Below are positions 1 through 8,391 of a DNA stretch of 13,867 nucleotides, in pieces; positions within the stretch are counted from its first letter, which is position 1, and each line of letters starts with the position of its first letter. Origin of the DNA: CAZCBD01 sp964496755 (GTDB lineage: Bacteria; Bacteroidota; Ignavibacteria; Ignavibacteriales; Melioribacteraceae). The position numbers and the translations under genes were made by a program. The notes under the pieces are model-generated. The model was not told the DNA's origin. It made no database searches and saw nothing but the letters and a program-made list of their open reading frames with translations. Where the stretch lies: positions 1 to 13,867 of the forward strand of contig CAZCBD010000060.1 of the NCBI GenBank assembly GCA_964496755.1, written 5' to 3'.

Positions 1-207
1 ACTAAAATTAATAGTAGTTTTGTAAATAGAAAAAATAAGTTAGATTTGTTAAAGTTAAAAATTGATTCGAATGATATCAAACATGTATTAAGCAAAGGTT
101 TTGCAATAGTTAGGCAACATGAGCGTATTATTAAATCAGTAAAAAAGCTTGACACTAAAACGAAATTTGAAATTCAATTTAATGACGGGAAAATGGAAAT
201 AAATTAA
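1..207 (+). CDS. xseA: Exodeoxyribonuclease VII large subunit, C-terminal end (partial)
   Basis: Frame 1 is open from the first base to TAA at 205-207 and encodes the last 68 residues of a protein that starts outside the window. The tail contains VLSKGFAIVR followed by a short beta-rich end (FEIQFNDGKMEI). This matches the usual C-terminus of XseA, where a 'vL.rGyaiv' motif precedes a small beta segment ending in 'dG'. XseA is the catalytic and DNA-binding subunit of exonuclease VII, which degrades single-stranded DNA in the cytoplasm together with XseB. The next gene, one base downstream, is xseB, which strongly supports the call. The catalytic part is not visible here. Confidence 0.88.
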   Translation, partial: TKINSSFVNRKNKLDLLKLKIDSNDIKHVLSKGFAIVRQHERIIKSVKKLDTKTKFEIQFNDGKMEIN

Positions 208-208
208 T

Positions 209-448
209 ATGAGTAAAAAGAAATACAAAAATTTTGAAGAAGCCTTAAAAAGATTGGAAGAAATATCAACTCTGTTGGATTCTGCTTCAATATCACTGGA
301 TGATTCGATTAAGTTTTATGAAGAGGGTGTTGAAATTACTAAATTTTGTTATGATAAAATTCATAATGCGGAATTAAAAATAACCGAATTGAAAAAATCT
401 TTAAATGACTCGGTAAGTACTTTTGATAAAATTAAAACGGTTGAATAG
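209..448 (+). CDS. xseB: Exodeoxyribonuclease VII small subunit
   Basis: A 79-residue protein, the normal length for XseB. It carries the family signature near the N-terminus: FEEALKRLEEI at residues 9-19, then LDSASISLDDSIKFYEEG, predicted to form two antiparallel helices. Several XseB subunits bind along the XseA C-terminal helix to form active exonuclease VII. The ATG lies one base after the xseA stop (TAATATG), so translational coupling to xseA is likely. The C-terminal third is lysine-rich and less conserved. The dxs gene follows after 3 nt; an xseB-dxs neighbourhood is seen in many bacteria. Confidence 0.95.
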   Translation: MSKKKYKNFEEALKRLEEISTLLDSASISLDDSIKFYEEGVEITKFCYDKIHNAELKITELKKSLNDSVSTFDKIKTVE

Positions 449-451
449 AAT

Positions 452-2344
452 ATGTTAGATAAATCACAATATAAATTACTGTTTAATGTTGATTCGCCAA
501 GCGATATTAGGAATATGAAAATTTCCGAATTAAAATTATTATGTTCGGAAATTAGAGAATATATGATAGAAATAATATCGCAAACCGGAGGCCATTTTGG
601 CGGAGGATTAGGTGCTGTAGAATTAACAGTTGCGCTGCATAAAGTTTATAATACTCCTAACGATAAATTAGTTTGGGATGTTGGGCATCAGGCTTATCCT
701 CATAAAATTATTACCGGAAGAAGAGACAAATTAAATACTATCAGACAGTTAAACGGTTTAAGCGGGTTTCTGAAAAGAACAGAAAGCCAATATGATGCCT
801 TTGGTGCAGGACATGCTTCAACATCAATTTCTGCCGCATTGGGTATTGCAGAAGCAATAAAACAAAAAAAGGAAAATAAAAAAGTTGTAGCAATTATTGG
901 CGATGGTTCAATGACCGGTGGAATGGCTTATGAGGCTCTAAATAATTCGGGAGTATTAAAAAGCAATTTAACTGTTGTTCTAAATGATAATAATATGTCA
1001 ATTGCCGAAAATGTTTGGCAATTTTCAAATTATTTTTCCGATGCATTAGCACGCCCAAGCTATAATAAAGTGAAAGGCGCAATATGGGAACTAACCGGCA
1101 AATTGGATAACTTTGGCGATAGAATTAGAAAAGTAGCTTCAAGATTGGAGTCAGGAATAAAATCAATTATAACTCCCGGAATGCTTTTCGAAGCTTTGGG
1201 CTTTAAATATTTCGGGCCGTTTAATGGTCATAATATTCAGCAATTAATAAAAATATTTGAGAAAGTTAAATTAATAAATGGCCCTGTTTTAGTGCATGTA
1301 TTAACTGAAAAAGGGAAAGGATATAAACCGGCTGAAGGTGATTCTCAGAAGTTACACGGAACAACTCCATTTGATAAAATTACGGGAAAAGCATTAAAGA
1401 AGCCTTCAACAATTCCCTCATTTACATCTGTATTCGGAAAAGCGATTACACAAATTGTGGAAAAGGATAAAAGCGTAATTGGAATAACTGCAGCAATGCC
1501 AAGTGGTACCGGTTTGGATATTTTACAGAAAGATTTTCCTGAAAATTTTTATGATGTTGGTATTGCCGAAGAACACGCAGTTACTTTTGCCGCCGGAATG
1601 GCAACCGAAGGTATTATACCCGTTGTTTCAATCTATTCAACTTTTTTACAACGAACGTATGACCAAATTATTCATGATATTGCTTTGCAAAATTTACATG
1701 TGATTTTTGCAATTGATAGAGCAGGATTAGTAGGAGCCGATGGACCAACGCATCACGGAAGTTTTGATTTGTCATATTTGAGAACCATTCCCGGAATGAC
1801 AATACTTGCTCCGCGGAATGAAATTGAATTAAGAAACATGTTGTTTACTGCAATCTACCATTGTGATGGTCTGGTTGCAATTAGGTATCCGCGTGGGAGT
1901 GCAATCGGATTAAAAATAGAAAATGGTTTTACCCATATTAATATTGGCGAATATGAGATTCTAAATAATGGTAGTGATCTTTTGGTTTTATCGGTTGGAA
2001 CAATGAGCAACCATGCTACTTCTGCAATAGCAGAATTGAGTAAGGAAAATATAAATCCCATGATTGTTGATGTTCGAACAATTAAGCCGTTGAATGAAAA
2101 TAAGATTCTGGATTTACTTTCCAAATTTGAAAAAGTTGTAACAGTTGAAGAGAATAGTATTGTTGGTGGGTTTGGCTCTTCAATTGCTGAAATGATTTCG
2201 GAAAATAATTTAAACTGTGAATTATTGAAAATTGGTTTACCCGATAATTTTGTTGAGCATGGTACGCAAAAAGAGTTATACAGATTATTAAAAATAGATG
2301 CTGAAGGAATTGCTTGTCAGATTAAAGATTTTTTTAAAAATTAA
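452..2344 (+). CDS. dxs: 1-deoxy-D-xylulose-5-phosphate synthase
   Basis: DXS joins pyruvate and glyceraldehyde-3-phosphate to make 1-deoxy-D-xylulose 5-phosphate, the first step of the MEP isoprenoid pathway and a precursor for thiamine and pyridoxal. The 630 residues match the family length. Visible motifs are GGHFGGGLGAVELT (46-59), DVGHQAYPHK (76-85), FGAGHAS (117-123), the thiamine-diphosphate/Mg motif GDGSMTGG (150-157) with NDNNMSI (178-184), the transketolase pyrimidine-domain motif GIAEEHAV with the expected catalytic Glu at 373, and GADGPTHHG (428-436). A C-terminal transketolase domain (about 495-625) completes the protein. No key residue is missing. The ATG is 3 nt after the xseB stop, and the response-regulator gene starts 3 nt after the dxs stop, so it is probably co-transcribed with both. 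Confidence 0.98.
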   Translation: MLDKSQYKLLFNVDSPSDIRNMKISELKLLCSEIREYMIEIISQTGGHFGGGLGAVELTVALHKVYNTPNDKLVWDVGHQAYPHKIITGRRDKLNTIRQLNGLSGFLKRTESQYDAFGAGHASTSISAALGIAEAIKQKKENKKVVAIIGDGSMTGGMAYEALNNSGVLKSNLTVVLNDNNMSIAENVWQFSNYFSDALARPSYNKVKGAIWELTGKLDNFGDRIRKVASRLESGIKSIITPGMLFEALGFKYFGPFNGHNIQQLIKIFEKVKLINGPVLVHVLTEKGKGYKPAEGDSQKLHGTTPFDKITGKALKKPSTIPSFTSVFGKAITQIVEKDKSVIGITAAMPSGTGLDILQKDFPENFYDVGIAEEHAVTFAAGMATEGIIPVVSIYSTFLQRTYDQIIHDIALQNLHVIFAIDRAGLVGADGPTHHGSFDLSYLRTIPGMTILAPRNEIELRNMLFTAIYHCDGLVAIRYPRGSAIGLKIENGFTHINIGEYEILNNGSDLLVLSVGTMSNHATSAIAELSKENINPMIVDVRTIKPLNENKILDLLSKFEKVVTVEENSIVGGFGSSIAEMISENNLNCELLKIGLPDNFVEHGTQKELYRLLKIDAEGIACQIKDFFKN

Positions 2345-2347
2345 ATT

Positions 2348-3031
2348 ATGAAAACTAAAATATTACTTGTTGATGACGAAGAAGATATTCTTGAATTCCT
2401 ACAATATAATTTGGAAGAAGAAGGATTTGAAGTTGTAATTGCGGAAAATGGAAAAATAGCTTTGGAGAAACTCTCTTTTAATCCAGATTTAATTGTACTT
2501 GATGTGATGATGCCTAATATGGATGGATATGAAACTTGCAAAAGAATTAGAGAAATTGAAGATTTTAAAACAACGCCTATAATTTTTCTGACAGCCAAAT
2601 CAAATGAAAATGATGAAATACTTGGATTAAATATCGGAGCTAATGATTTTATTTCTAAACCGGTTTCCACGAAAAAGTTTATAGCCAGAATAAATGCGAA
2701 TCTCAGGGGAAATAAAATAGAAAAAAAAACAGAAAACGAAATTATAAATATTGGGCACATAAAAATAAATATTGAAAATCACACGGTTAGTGTTGGTGAA
2801 AATCAAATTTTCTTCCCGAAAAAAGAATTTTTGATTCTAAAACTTTTGGCATCAAAACCGGGAAGAGTTTTTTCCAGAGCGCAACTTTTAGATTCGGTTT
2901 GGGGACCGGATGTTTATGTTGTTGAAAGAACAGTTGATGTACACGTGAGAAAAATTCGTGAAAAGTTAGGGGAATATGCTAATATGATTGAAACTATCAA
3001 GGGAATTGGATATAAACTTAAAAATGAATAG
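2348..3031 (+). CDS. OmpR/PhoB-family response regulator
   Basis: A 227-residue two-component response regulator. The N-terminal receiver domain (1-120) has the acidic pair D9/D10, the phospho-acceptor D52 in LIVLDVMMPNMDG, T82 in FLTAKS and K104 in ISKPVS. The C-terminal half (about 130-227) is an OmpR/PhoB winged helix, with FPKKEFLILKLLASKPGRVFSR, LLDSVWG and the recognition-helix region TVDVHVRKIREKLG ending in IKGIGYKL. It should bind DNA as a dimer after phosphorylation by the kinase encoded next, whose ATG overlaps its end by 8 nt. PhoB is the closest general type, but no Pho box or phosphate-transport gene is present here, so the regulon cannot be named. The position 3 nt after dxs suggests shared transcription. 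Confidence 0.95.
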   Translation: MKTKILLVDDEEDILEFLQYNLEEEGFEVVIAENGKIALEKLSFNPDLIVLDVMMPNMDGYETCKRIREIEDFKTTPIIFLTAKSNENDEILGLNIGANDFISKPVSTKKFIARINANLRGNKIEKKTENEIINIGHIKINIENHTVSVGENQIFFPKKEFLILKLLASKPGRVFSRAQLLDSVWGPDVYVVERTVDVHVRKIREKLGEYANMIETIKGIGYKLKNE

Positions 3032-4076
3032 AAACTTTGGGAAAATAAAATTTGGGAAAAAGAATTTCATAGTTTTTTTGATATTAAACGTTTCGCTGTT
3101 CATTGTTTTTTTATCTTTATATTTTTTTAATGTTACGGAATTACAAAATTTATATTTTATTTCCATTACTTTTTTCATGTTAGTAAATATTTTTAGTTTA
3201 AACTATTTAGGATTCAATTATAATAGCAATTTGCAAAGAATCTACAAAGTACTGCATAAAATCAGGAATCAAAAAGTATTGGAGAACGAGCAAGTTGACT
3301 TAAGTGATGAATTAAAATTAATTGAAATAGAATTAAAAAAACTAATAAGAAAAAACAAAGATTCAAAAAAGAGATTAAAGAAATTAGAAATAATGCGTTC
3401 CCGATTTTTGGGTAATGTTTCGCATGAAATAAGGACACCGTTATTTGCTATTCAAGGTTATTTGGAAACATTATTAAATGGAGCATTAGACAATCCGAAA
3501 GTGAATCGTAAATTTTTGACAAATGCATATAGGCAGGTAAAAAATCTTGATGAATTATTAAATGATTTAATCGATATTTCAATGCTTGAATCCGGTGAAA
3601 TGAAACTAAAACCGGAAGAGTTTTTCGCGCATGAAATCTTTGATGATCTTTTAGAATATTTCGCTCCTATGGTGAGTAAAAAAAATCTAAAACTTAATGT
3701 TGAGTATTCTAAAAATGAACAGAAGATATATGGCGATAGAAAAAGATTGAAACAAGTATTTGTGAATTTAATTCAAAATGCGATAAAATATACGGAAATG
3801 GGTTCAGTAACAATAGTCTTGGATGAAACGGAAGAATTTGTTGTTATAAGAATTGTTGATACCGGAATAGGAATAGCATCTATAAATCATAAAAAAATAT
3901 TTGAAAGATTTTTTAGGGTAGATAAGGATAGAAGTAAGAAAGTAGGTGGTACAGGCTTGGGGTTAGCAATTGTAAAGCACATCATTAAAGCACACAAAGC
4001 GGAAATTTGTTTAAAAAGTAAATTAGGCGAAGGTAGTGAATTTCAAATTAAATTGCGCAAAAAGTTGAATTTTTGA
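3024..4076 (+). CDS. Membrane sensor histidine kinase, PhoR type
   Basis: I chose the ATG at 3024 (350 residues), which overlaps the response-regulator stop as ATGAATAG, a usual coupled arrangement. A longer TTG start at 2988 is open but would add 12 residues inside the regulator gene. Two hydrophobic segments (about 14-35 and 41-63) are separated by only a few residues, so there is essentially no extracellular sensor domain. A lysine/leucine-rich coiled-coil linker (about 70-125) follows, with no HAMP or PAS domain that I can recognise. The kinase core is complete: H box FLGNVSHEIRTPL with H134, N box VNLIQNAIKYT (N252), G1 box DTGIGI (279-284), F box IFERFFRVD (292-300) and G2 box GGTGLGLAI (308-316). 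It should autophosphorylate and pass phosphate to D52 of the adjacent regulator. The signal is unknown. Confidence 0.94.
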   Translation: MNRNFGKIKFGKKNFIVFLILNVSLFIVFLSLYFFNVTELQNLYFISITFFMLVNIFSLNYLGFNYNSNLQRIYKVLHKIRNQKVLENEQVDLSDELKLIEIELKKLIRKNKDSKKRLKKLEIMRSRFLGNVSHEIRTPLFAIQGYLETLLNGALDNPKVNRKFLTNAYRQVKNLDELLNDLIDISMLESGEMKLKPEEFFAHEIFDDLLEYFAPMVSKKNLKLNVEYSKNEQKIYGDRKRLKQVFVNLIQNAIKYTEMGSVTIVLDETEEFVVIRIVDTGIGIASINHKKIFERFFRVDKDRSKKVGGTGLGLAIVKHIIKAHKAEICLKSKLGEGSEFQIKLRKKLNF

Positions 4077-4125
4077 TTTATTTTAACGATAATTAAGTTA
4101 GTTAAAAGGATTTAGTTAGGATGAA

Positions 4126-4731
4126 ATGGATTTCATGACTATTAAATATTCCCAAAGCACATTAGCTGCAAATTCAAAGGCTTTAGCATATCAGAAGCAA
4201 TACCTCACTATGACCAATAAAGGTAAGGAAGCACAGTTTAAAAACGTTAATGGGGTTGAAGATGCAATAAGTGGGAAAGAGTTAACTGAGAAAGAAAAAA
4301 GAATAGTAGAAAAGCTTAAGAAAAGAGATGCGGAAGTTAGGCAGCATGAAGAGGCACATATTAGGGCAGCCGGTACTTTAGCTAATGGCGGGCCAAATTA
4401 TAAGTATAAAATTGGTCCTGACGGTAAACGGTATGCTATTGGTGGTAATGTACAAATCGATACGTCGGAAGTGCCAAATAATCCTAAAGCAACAATCGAT
4501 AAAGCAAAAAAAATTAAACGCGCTGCTTTAGCACCAATGAATCCTTCTCCAAAGGATAGAGCAGTTGCTACGCAAGCTTCGAATATGGAAATTAAAGCTA
4601 AAGCAGAATTACAAAAAGAAAAGAAAGAAGTGAATGATAAAAAATTGTTTTCTGCATATTCCGGTACTTACGATTCGAATGGGAAAATATTAAATTCTGC
4701 GGAATCAAGTTTTTCTTATATGGTTTTATAA
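4126..4731 (+). CDS. SprA-related putative metalloprotease, HExxH protein
   Basis: A 201-residue soluble-looking protein without a signal peptide or membrane segment. The core (about 50-162) has EKRIVEKLKKRDAEVRQ, then HEEAH (74-78), an HExxH zinc site followed by AAG, then GGPNYKYKIGPDGKRYAIGGNVQID and a helical part with PSPKDRAVATQASNME. This is the pattern I know from the SprA-related family of putative metalloprotease domain proteins (Pfam PF12118 type), whose function is not established. Candidate third metal ligands are D112 or E115; this is inference. The N-terminus (1-45) and the Ser-rich C-terminal tail (175-201) look flexible. The start at 4126 is preceded by TTAGG at 5 nt; ATG 4135 is an alternative. 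It begins 49 nt after the histidine kinase and is followed by a terminator, so it may be the last operon gene or have its own promoter. Confidence 0.8.
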   Translation: MDFMTIKYSQSTLAANSKALAYQKQYLTMTNKGKEAQFKNVNGVEDAISGKELTEKEKRIVEKLKKRDAEVRQHEEAHIRAAGTLANGGPNYKYKIGPDGKRYAIGGNVQIDTSEVPNNPKATIDKAKKIKRAALAPMNPSPKDRAVATQASNMEIKAKAELQKEKKEVNDKKLFSAYSGTYDSNGKILNSAESSFSYMVL

Positions 4732-4757
4732 TTAGTATTTTATAAGATTTAATAAAA

Positions 4758-4782
4758 AACCCGATATTTTGAATATCGGGTT
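4758..4782. terminator. Bidirectional intrinsic terminator
   Basis: A perfect 11-bp stem (AACCCGATATT / AATATCGGGTT) closes a 3-nt loop. It lies between the convergent ends of the HExxH gene (stop at 4731, +) and secF (stop at 4797, -). An A-run on the left (4754-4759) gives a U-tract for - strand transcripts. TTATTT on the right gives a weaker U-rich tail for + strand transcripts. Confidence 0.85.
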
Positions 4783-4796
4783 ATTTAATGCTAAAA

Positions 4797-5936
4797 TTAA
4801 AATTCAATTCGTCGCGATTTTTTCTTTGCATATTCTAAAACAAATGAACTTGAAACAAATATTGAAGAATATGTTCCTATAATAATACCAAAGAATAATG
4901 TAAAGGCAAAACCTCTTAATACTTCACCACCAAAGAACAATAGTATTGTTACTGTTATTAATGTAGTAACACTAGTGATAATAGTTCTTCTCATGGTTTT
5001 GTTTATTGCTTTATTCATATTATCAATTAAAGGGGCGGTTTTGTGAATTTTCATTTCTTCTCTAATTCTATCAAAAACAACCACAGTATCATTAATTGAA
5101 TATCCAACCAGCGCTAGAAAGGCTGCAACAACGGCAGCAGATATTTCAAGGTTCAAGCCCGGTATTAAGCCATATAAAAGTGAAAATACGCCCAAAGTAA
5201 TTATAACATCATGGAACAATGTTATAACAGCAGATAATGCAAAAACAAATTTAAATCTAAATCCTAAGTAGATTAATATAACCACCAAGGAAAAGAATAC
5301 AGCAATAATAGCATCTGTTTTTAATTCATTACCTATTTTGGGACCTACGTGATCTTCTTTCAATATTTTGAATTTATTGTCGGGATATTTTACCAATAAG
5401 TTTTCTTCAATCCAATCTGCGATACCAATAGATACAACCAAGTTTCTATTTCCTTCTTCGAGAGAGGCAGGTGAAGCTTGGAAGCCTTCGCTAGAAAGTT
5501 TATTGGATAATTCCCGTACAATTTCGTTATTGGGTAATTGTAAAACAATTTTGGTGTTAGTTTTTTCAATTACCTTCTTTTCAACATTGCCTTTTAATTT
5601 AACAATTGCTTTTTCAACTGCTTCTACAACTTTTGGTAAAATTTCATCAGGAATTTCTTGTAATTCTGTTCTAACCAAAATTCCTTTTGAGCCACCAAAA
5701 GTTTTCACTTCTGTGTTTCCTAGATTTAGTTGGTTAATGTTTTCTCTCATTTCCGAGATGTTGACATCTTTTTCAAAACTTAATGCTATTTCTGTACCAC
5801 CTTTAAAGTCAATTCCTAATTGAAGGCCTCTGGTAAAAAAACTAAATAGGCCTAATAAGAATAGAATAGCAGAAACACCATAAAATATTTTTCTCTTTCC
5901 TAAGAAATCTAAATTTAAATCATCAAAGAATCTCAT
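4797..5936 (-). CDS. secF: Protein translocase subunit SecF
   Basis: SecF is an inner-membrane subunit which, with SecD, uses the proton gradient to help exported proteins leave the SecYEG channel. The protein has a first transmembrane helix (about 16-36), the periplasmic start motif GIDFKGGTEI (41-50), VGPKIGNEL (197-205) and five further membrane helices (about 208-365) with the RND-type motif YSINDTVVVFDRIRE (279-293). At 379 residues it is longer than a typical SecF of about 300-320. The extra length lies in the periplasmic region, about residues 100-190. A good AAGGAG site (5945-5950) sits 8 nt upstream of the ATG. It follows secD by 21 nt and is the last gene before the shared terminator. 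Confidence 0.96.
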   Translation of the reverse strand: MRFFDDLNLDFLGKRKIFYGVSAILFLLGLFSFFTRGLQLGIDFKGGTEIALSFEKDVNISEMRENINQLNLGNTEVKTFGGSKGILVRTELQEIPDEILPKVVEAVEKAIVKLKGNVEKKVIEKTNTKIVLQLPNNEIVRELSNKLSSEGFQASPASLEEGNRNLVVSIGIADWIEENLLVKYPDNKFKILKEDHVGPKIGNELKTDAIIAVFFSLVVILIYLGFRFKFVFALSAVITLFHDVIITLGVFSLLYGLIPGLNLEISAAVVAAFLALVGYSINDTVVVFDRIREEMKIHKTAPLIDNMNKAINKTMRRTIITSVTTLITVTILLFFGGEVLRGFAFTLFFGIIIGTYSSIFVSSSFVLEYAKKKSRRIEF

Positions 5937-5957
5937 ATTTCTGTCTCCTTATTAAAC

Positions 5958-7835
5958 CTATCCAAGGTTCAATTTATTTCCTTTATTAACCATTAATTCA
6001 AATACTAAGCGAGTAATAACCATCGCACTGAATAAACTACAAACAATACCAATCATCAAAGTTAAAGCAAAGCCTTGAATTGGGCCGCTTCCGAATTGAT
6101 ACAAAATAATTCCGGTAAAGAATGTAGTAATGTTAGAGTCAAAAATTGCTGAATAAGAATTTAAAAAACCACTGTCAATAGCTGCTCTAACAGTTTTTCC
6201 TGTTCTTAATTCTTCACGAATTCTTTCATAGATGAGCACGTTAGCATCCACCGCCATACCGATTGTTAGAATAATACCGGCAATACCGGGTAAAGTTAAG
6301 GTGGCTTGGAATGCAGCTAAAATTCCCATTATAAAAATTAATGTAAATACTAAAGCTAAATCAGCTACGGTACCACCTTTTTTATAATAAATAATCATAA
6401 ATATGGCAACCAATACAAATCCAATTAAAGCGGAATTTAATCCTTGTTTAATTGAATCCTGTCCTAATGATGGCCCTACGGTTCTTTCTTCAATAATATT
6501 AACAGGTGCAGGTAAGGCACCGGCTTTAAGCACGATTTCAATTAATTTAGCTTCTTCAAGGTTTGCCATACCCTCAATCATTGTATGTCCACCGGGTATT
6601 TTGCCTTTAATAACAGGGGCAGTGTAAACAAAACCGTCAAGCACTACGGCAATTCTTTTTCCAACATTTGCACCTGTAATTCTAGCCCATTCGCGGGCAC
6701 CATCGGAATTCATTTCCATGGTTACAATCGGTTGGCTGTTTTGAGAGCTAATATTTGCCATTGCATCTGTGATAACGCCACCGGTAAGTTCAGGAGTTTT
6801 GTTTAGTAAAAACAACCTGTAAGTTTTTTGAGGGTCTTTTTCTGATAGGGGTTTTGCCGAAAATACAAACTCAACATTATCAGGAATAACATTTTTAACT
6901 TCAGGTTTTGAAAGATAATTTAATACTTTTGCTTTATTCTTTTCATAAACATAAAGATCGGCTGTTCCGCTTTGTTGGTTCAACATTGCAATAGAAAGGA
7001 AAGGATGTAATCTTTTAAATGTTTCTTCATCCATGTTTTTATTTAACGAATCTTTATTTGCAATATTGGTGGAATCGTTTCCGGCTAATACTTCATCAAT
7101 TTTTTGAACTATTGGAAGAGTAAACTGAGGATCCATTAAAAGTTTAAATTCAAGTAGGGCACTGCCTTGCAAAAGTTTTTTTGCTTCTTCTTCTTTTGCA
7201 ACACCGGGTAATTCAATAATTAATCTTCGTGCGCCTTGTTTCTGAATGGTTGGTTCGGAAACCCCGTATTGGTTAACTCTGTTGCTAATTATTTCTTTGG
7301 CACGAGTAACAGCGTCTTTTTCTTGTTCAAGAAGTTTGGATATGATTTCACTATCGTCTTGTCTTATTGTACCAAAATATTTGCTAAGTCTAATGCCTTT
7401 TTCTGCAAATTTTTGAGCCAATACATCTACTAAATTTTGATTTGATTTTATTGCATCTCGATTAGCTTCTTCCAAGACTTCAAAAAACTTGTCGTCAGGA
7501 TTTTTTGCTAATTTTTTTAACAACTCGGCTGTATTAACTTCCATTACCAAATACATACCACCTTGAAGGTCGAGGCCAAGTTTAATTCTTTTTGCACGAG
7601 CTTCTTTGTATGATTCGTGATGAGCTATAATGTCATCTTCAGCTCTGTTTACAAGAACATTAAGTTCTTCTCTGGTAATATTAGGATTTGCGTTTAGTAA
7701 GCTATCTTTTATCTGAGTAAGTTGAGCTTCAATTTTTTTTTCGTTTTGATAATCAACATAAGTAGGATATAAAAGGTAGATACTTAAAGCTAGAAAACCT
7801 AAAATTAGAAATATTCTAAATCTGAATTCTTTCAT
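5958..7835 (-). CDS. secD: Protein translocase subunit SecD
   Basis: The 625-residue partner of SecF. It has an N-terminal membrane helix (about 7-24), then a charged segment leading into the P1 head region that starts with KLGLDLQGGMYLVMEV (85-100). Next come NRVNQYGVSEPTIQKQG (185-201), ELPGV (208-212), the second periplasmic part with GGVITDAMA and GKRIAVVLDG, then VGPSLGQDSI (453-462). Five C-terminal membrane helices (about 465-612) carry GMAVDANVLIYERIREEL (526-543), with the conserved Asp of the proton path. The segment at about 230-345 between the ELPG region and GGVITDAMA is long and low in similarity to the short SecD forms I know. I see no clear Shine-Dalgarno site. A terminator separates secD from rplI upstream, so it probably has its own promoter in 7836-7935. 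No yajC is present. Confidence 0.97.
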   Translation of the reverse strand: MKEFRFRIFLILGFLALSIYLLYPTYVDYQNEKKIEAQLTQIKDSLLNANPNITREELNVLVNRAEDDIIAHHESYKEARAKRIKLGLDLQGGMYLVMEVNTAELLKKLAKNPDDKFFEVLEEANRDAIKSNQNLVDVLAQKFAEKGIRLSKYFGTIRQDDSEIISKLLEQEKDAVTRAKEIISNRVNQYGVSEPTIQKQGARRLIIELPGVAKEEEAKKLLQGSALLEFKLLMDPQFTLPIVQKIDEVLAGNDSTNIANKDSLNKNMDEETFKRLHPFLSIAMLNQQSGTADLYVYEKNKAKVLNYLSKPEVKNVIPDNVEFVFSAKPLSEKDPQKTYRLFLLNKTPELTGGVITDAMANISSQNSQPIVTMEMNSDGAREWARITGANVGKRIAVVLDGFVYTAPVIKGKIPGGHTMIEGMANLEEAKLIEIVLKAGALPAPVNIIEERTVGPSLGQDSIKQGLNSALIGFVLVAIFMIIYYKKGGTVADLALVFTLIFIMGILAAFQATLTLPGIAGIILTIGMAVDANVLIYERIREELRTGKTVRAAIDSGFLNSYSAIFDSNITTFFTGIILYQFGSGPIQGFALTLMIGIVCSLFSAMVITRLVFELMVNKGNKLNLG

Positions 7836-7886
7836 AATGTTATCAATTTTATTAATGAATGATAGTTAGTTTAGTTAAAAGTAAAG

Positions 7887-7915
7887 CAAAAAATTGCCGG
7901 CAAAAACCGGCAATT
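7887..7915 (-). terminator. Intrinsic terminator after rplI
   Basis: A 9-bp GC-rich stem (AATTGCCGG / CCGGCAATT, 7892-7915) has a 6-nt loop. On the - strand it is followed by a T-run made by the A-run at 7888-7893. It lies about 20 nt after the rplI stop and ends the rpsF-ssb-rpsR-rplI operon. The rest of the gap to secD (7836-7886) is AT-rich and must hold any secD promoter. I see only a weak candidate there, TACTTTTA with a TTG 18 nt upstream inside the hairpin loop. Confidence 0.88.
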
Positions 7916-7935
7916 AAAATTATTATCTTACAATA

Positions 7936-8379
7936 TTATTCTCTTACAACCCAAGTTTTTACAACAGCATTAATATCAGAATGTAATTTAATATTGATGC
8001 TGTATATGCCAAGAGCTTTAATTGATTCCGGAATTTCAATTTTACGTTTATCAATTTCATAACCTTTTTCTTTTAAAGCATCAGCAATCATCTGAGTTGT
8101 TACCGAACCGAATATTTTATCTTCTTCGCCAACTTTAACAGGAATAGTAACAGAAACTTTTTCAAGTTCAGTTGCAAGTAATTCGGCAGCTTTAATTTCT
8201 TTTTCTAATTTTTTAGCTAATTGTTTTTTCTCTTCTTCTAAGGCTCTGATGTTACCTTTAAGAGCGGTATAAGCAATTTGACGAGGAATTAAAAAGTTTC
8301 TTGCATAGCCATCTTTAACTTCAACTACATCACCAACTTTTCCTAATTGGTTGAAATTTTTTCTTAAAATCACTTTCAT
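7936..8379 (-). CDS. rplI: 50S ribosomal protein L9
   Basis: A 147-residue L9 of normal length. The N-terminal RNA-binding domain shows MKVILRKNFNQLGKVGDVVEVKDG, then YARNFLIPRQIA (25-36), the family signature. A long charged connecting helix (about 42-75) leads to the C-terminal domain with DKIFGSVTTQMIADAL and KRKIEIPESIKALG. L9 binds 23S rRNA near the L1 stalk and helps keep reading frame. The AGGAGG site (8388-8393) overlaps the rpsR stop codon, 8 nt before the ATG, so the two genes are closely coupled. It is the last gene of the operon, followed by the terminator at 7887-7915. Confidence 0.97.
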   Translation of the reverse strand: MKVILRKNFNQLGKVGDVVEVKDGYARNFLIPRQIAYTALKGNIRALEEEKKQLAKKLEKEIKAAELLATELEKVSVTIPVKVGEEDKIFGSVTTQMIADALKEKGYEIDKRKIEIPESIKALGIYSINIKLHSDINAVVKTWVVRE

Positions 8380-8391
8380 CTAAATTACCTC

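Noticed and set aside
2988..3023. Upstream TTG start extending the histidine kinase by 12 residues
   Set aside because: The ATG at 3024 overlaps the regulator stop in a usual coupled layout and directly precedes the basic N-terminus and first membrane helix. The TTG has no well-placed ribosome binding site.
4081..4107. TTTTAAC / GTTAAAA inverted repeat before the HExxH gene
   Set aside because: A 7-bp AT-dominated stem with a 13-nt loop is too weak for a terminator and lacks a T-run in the right place. An operator role cannot be supported.
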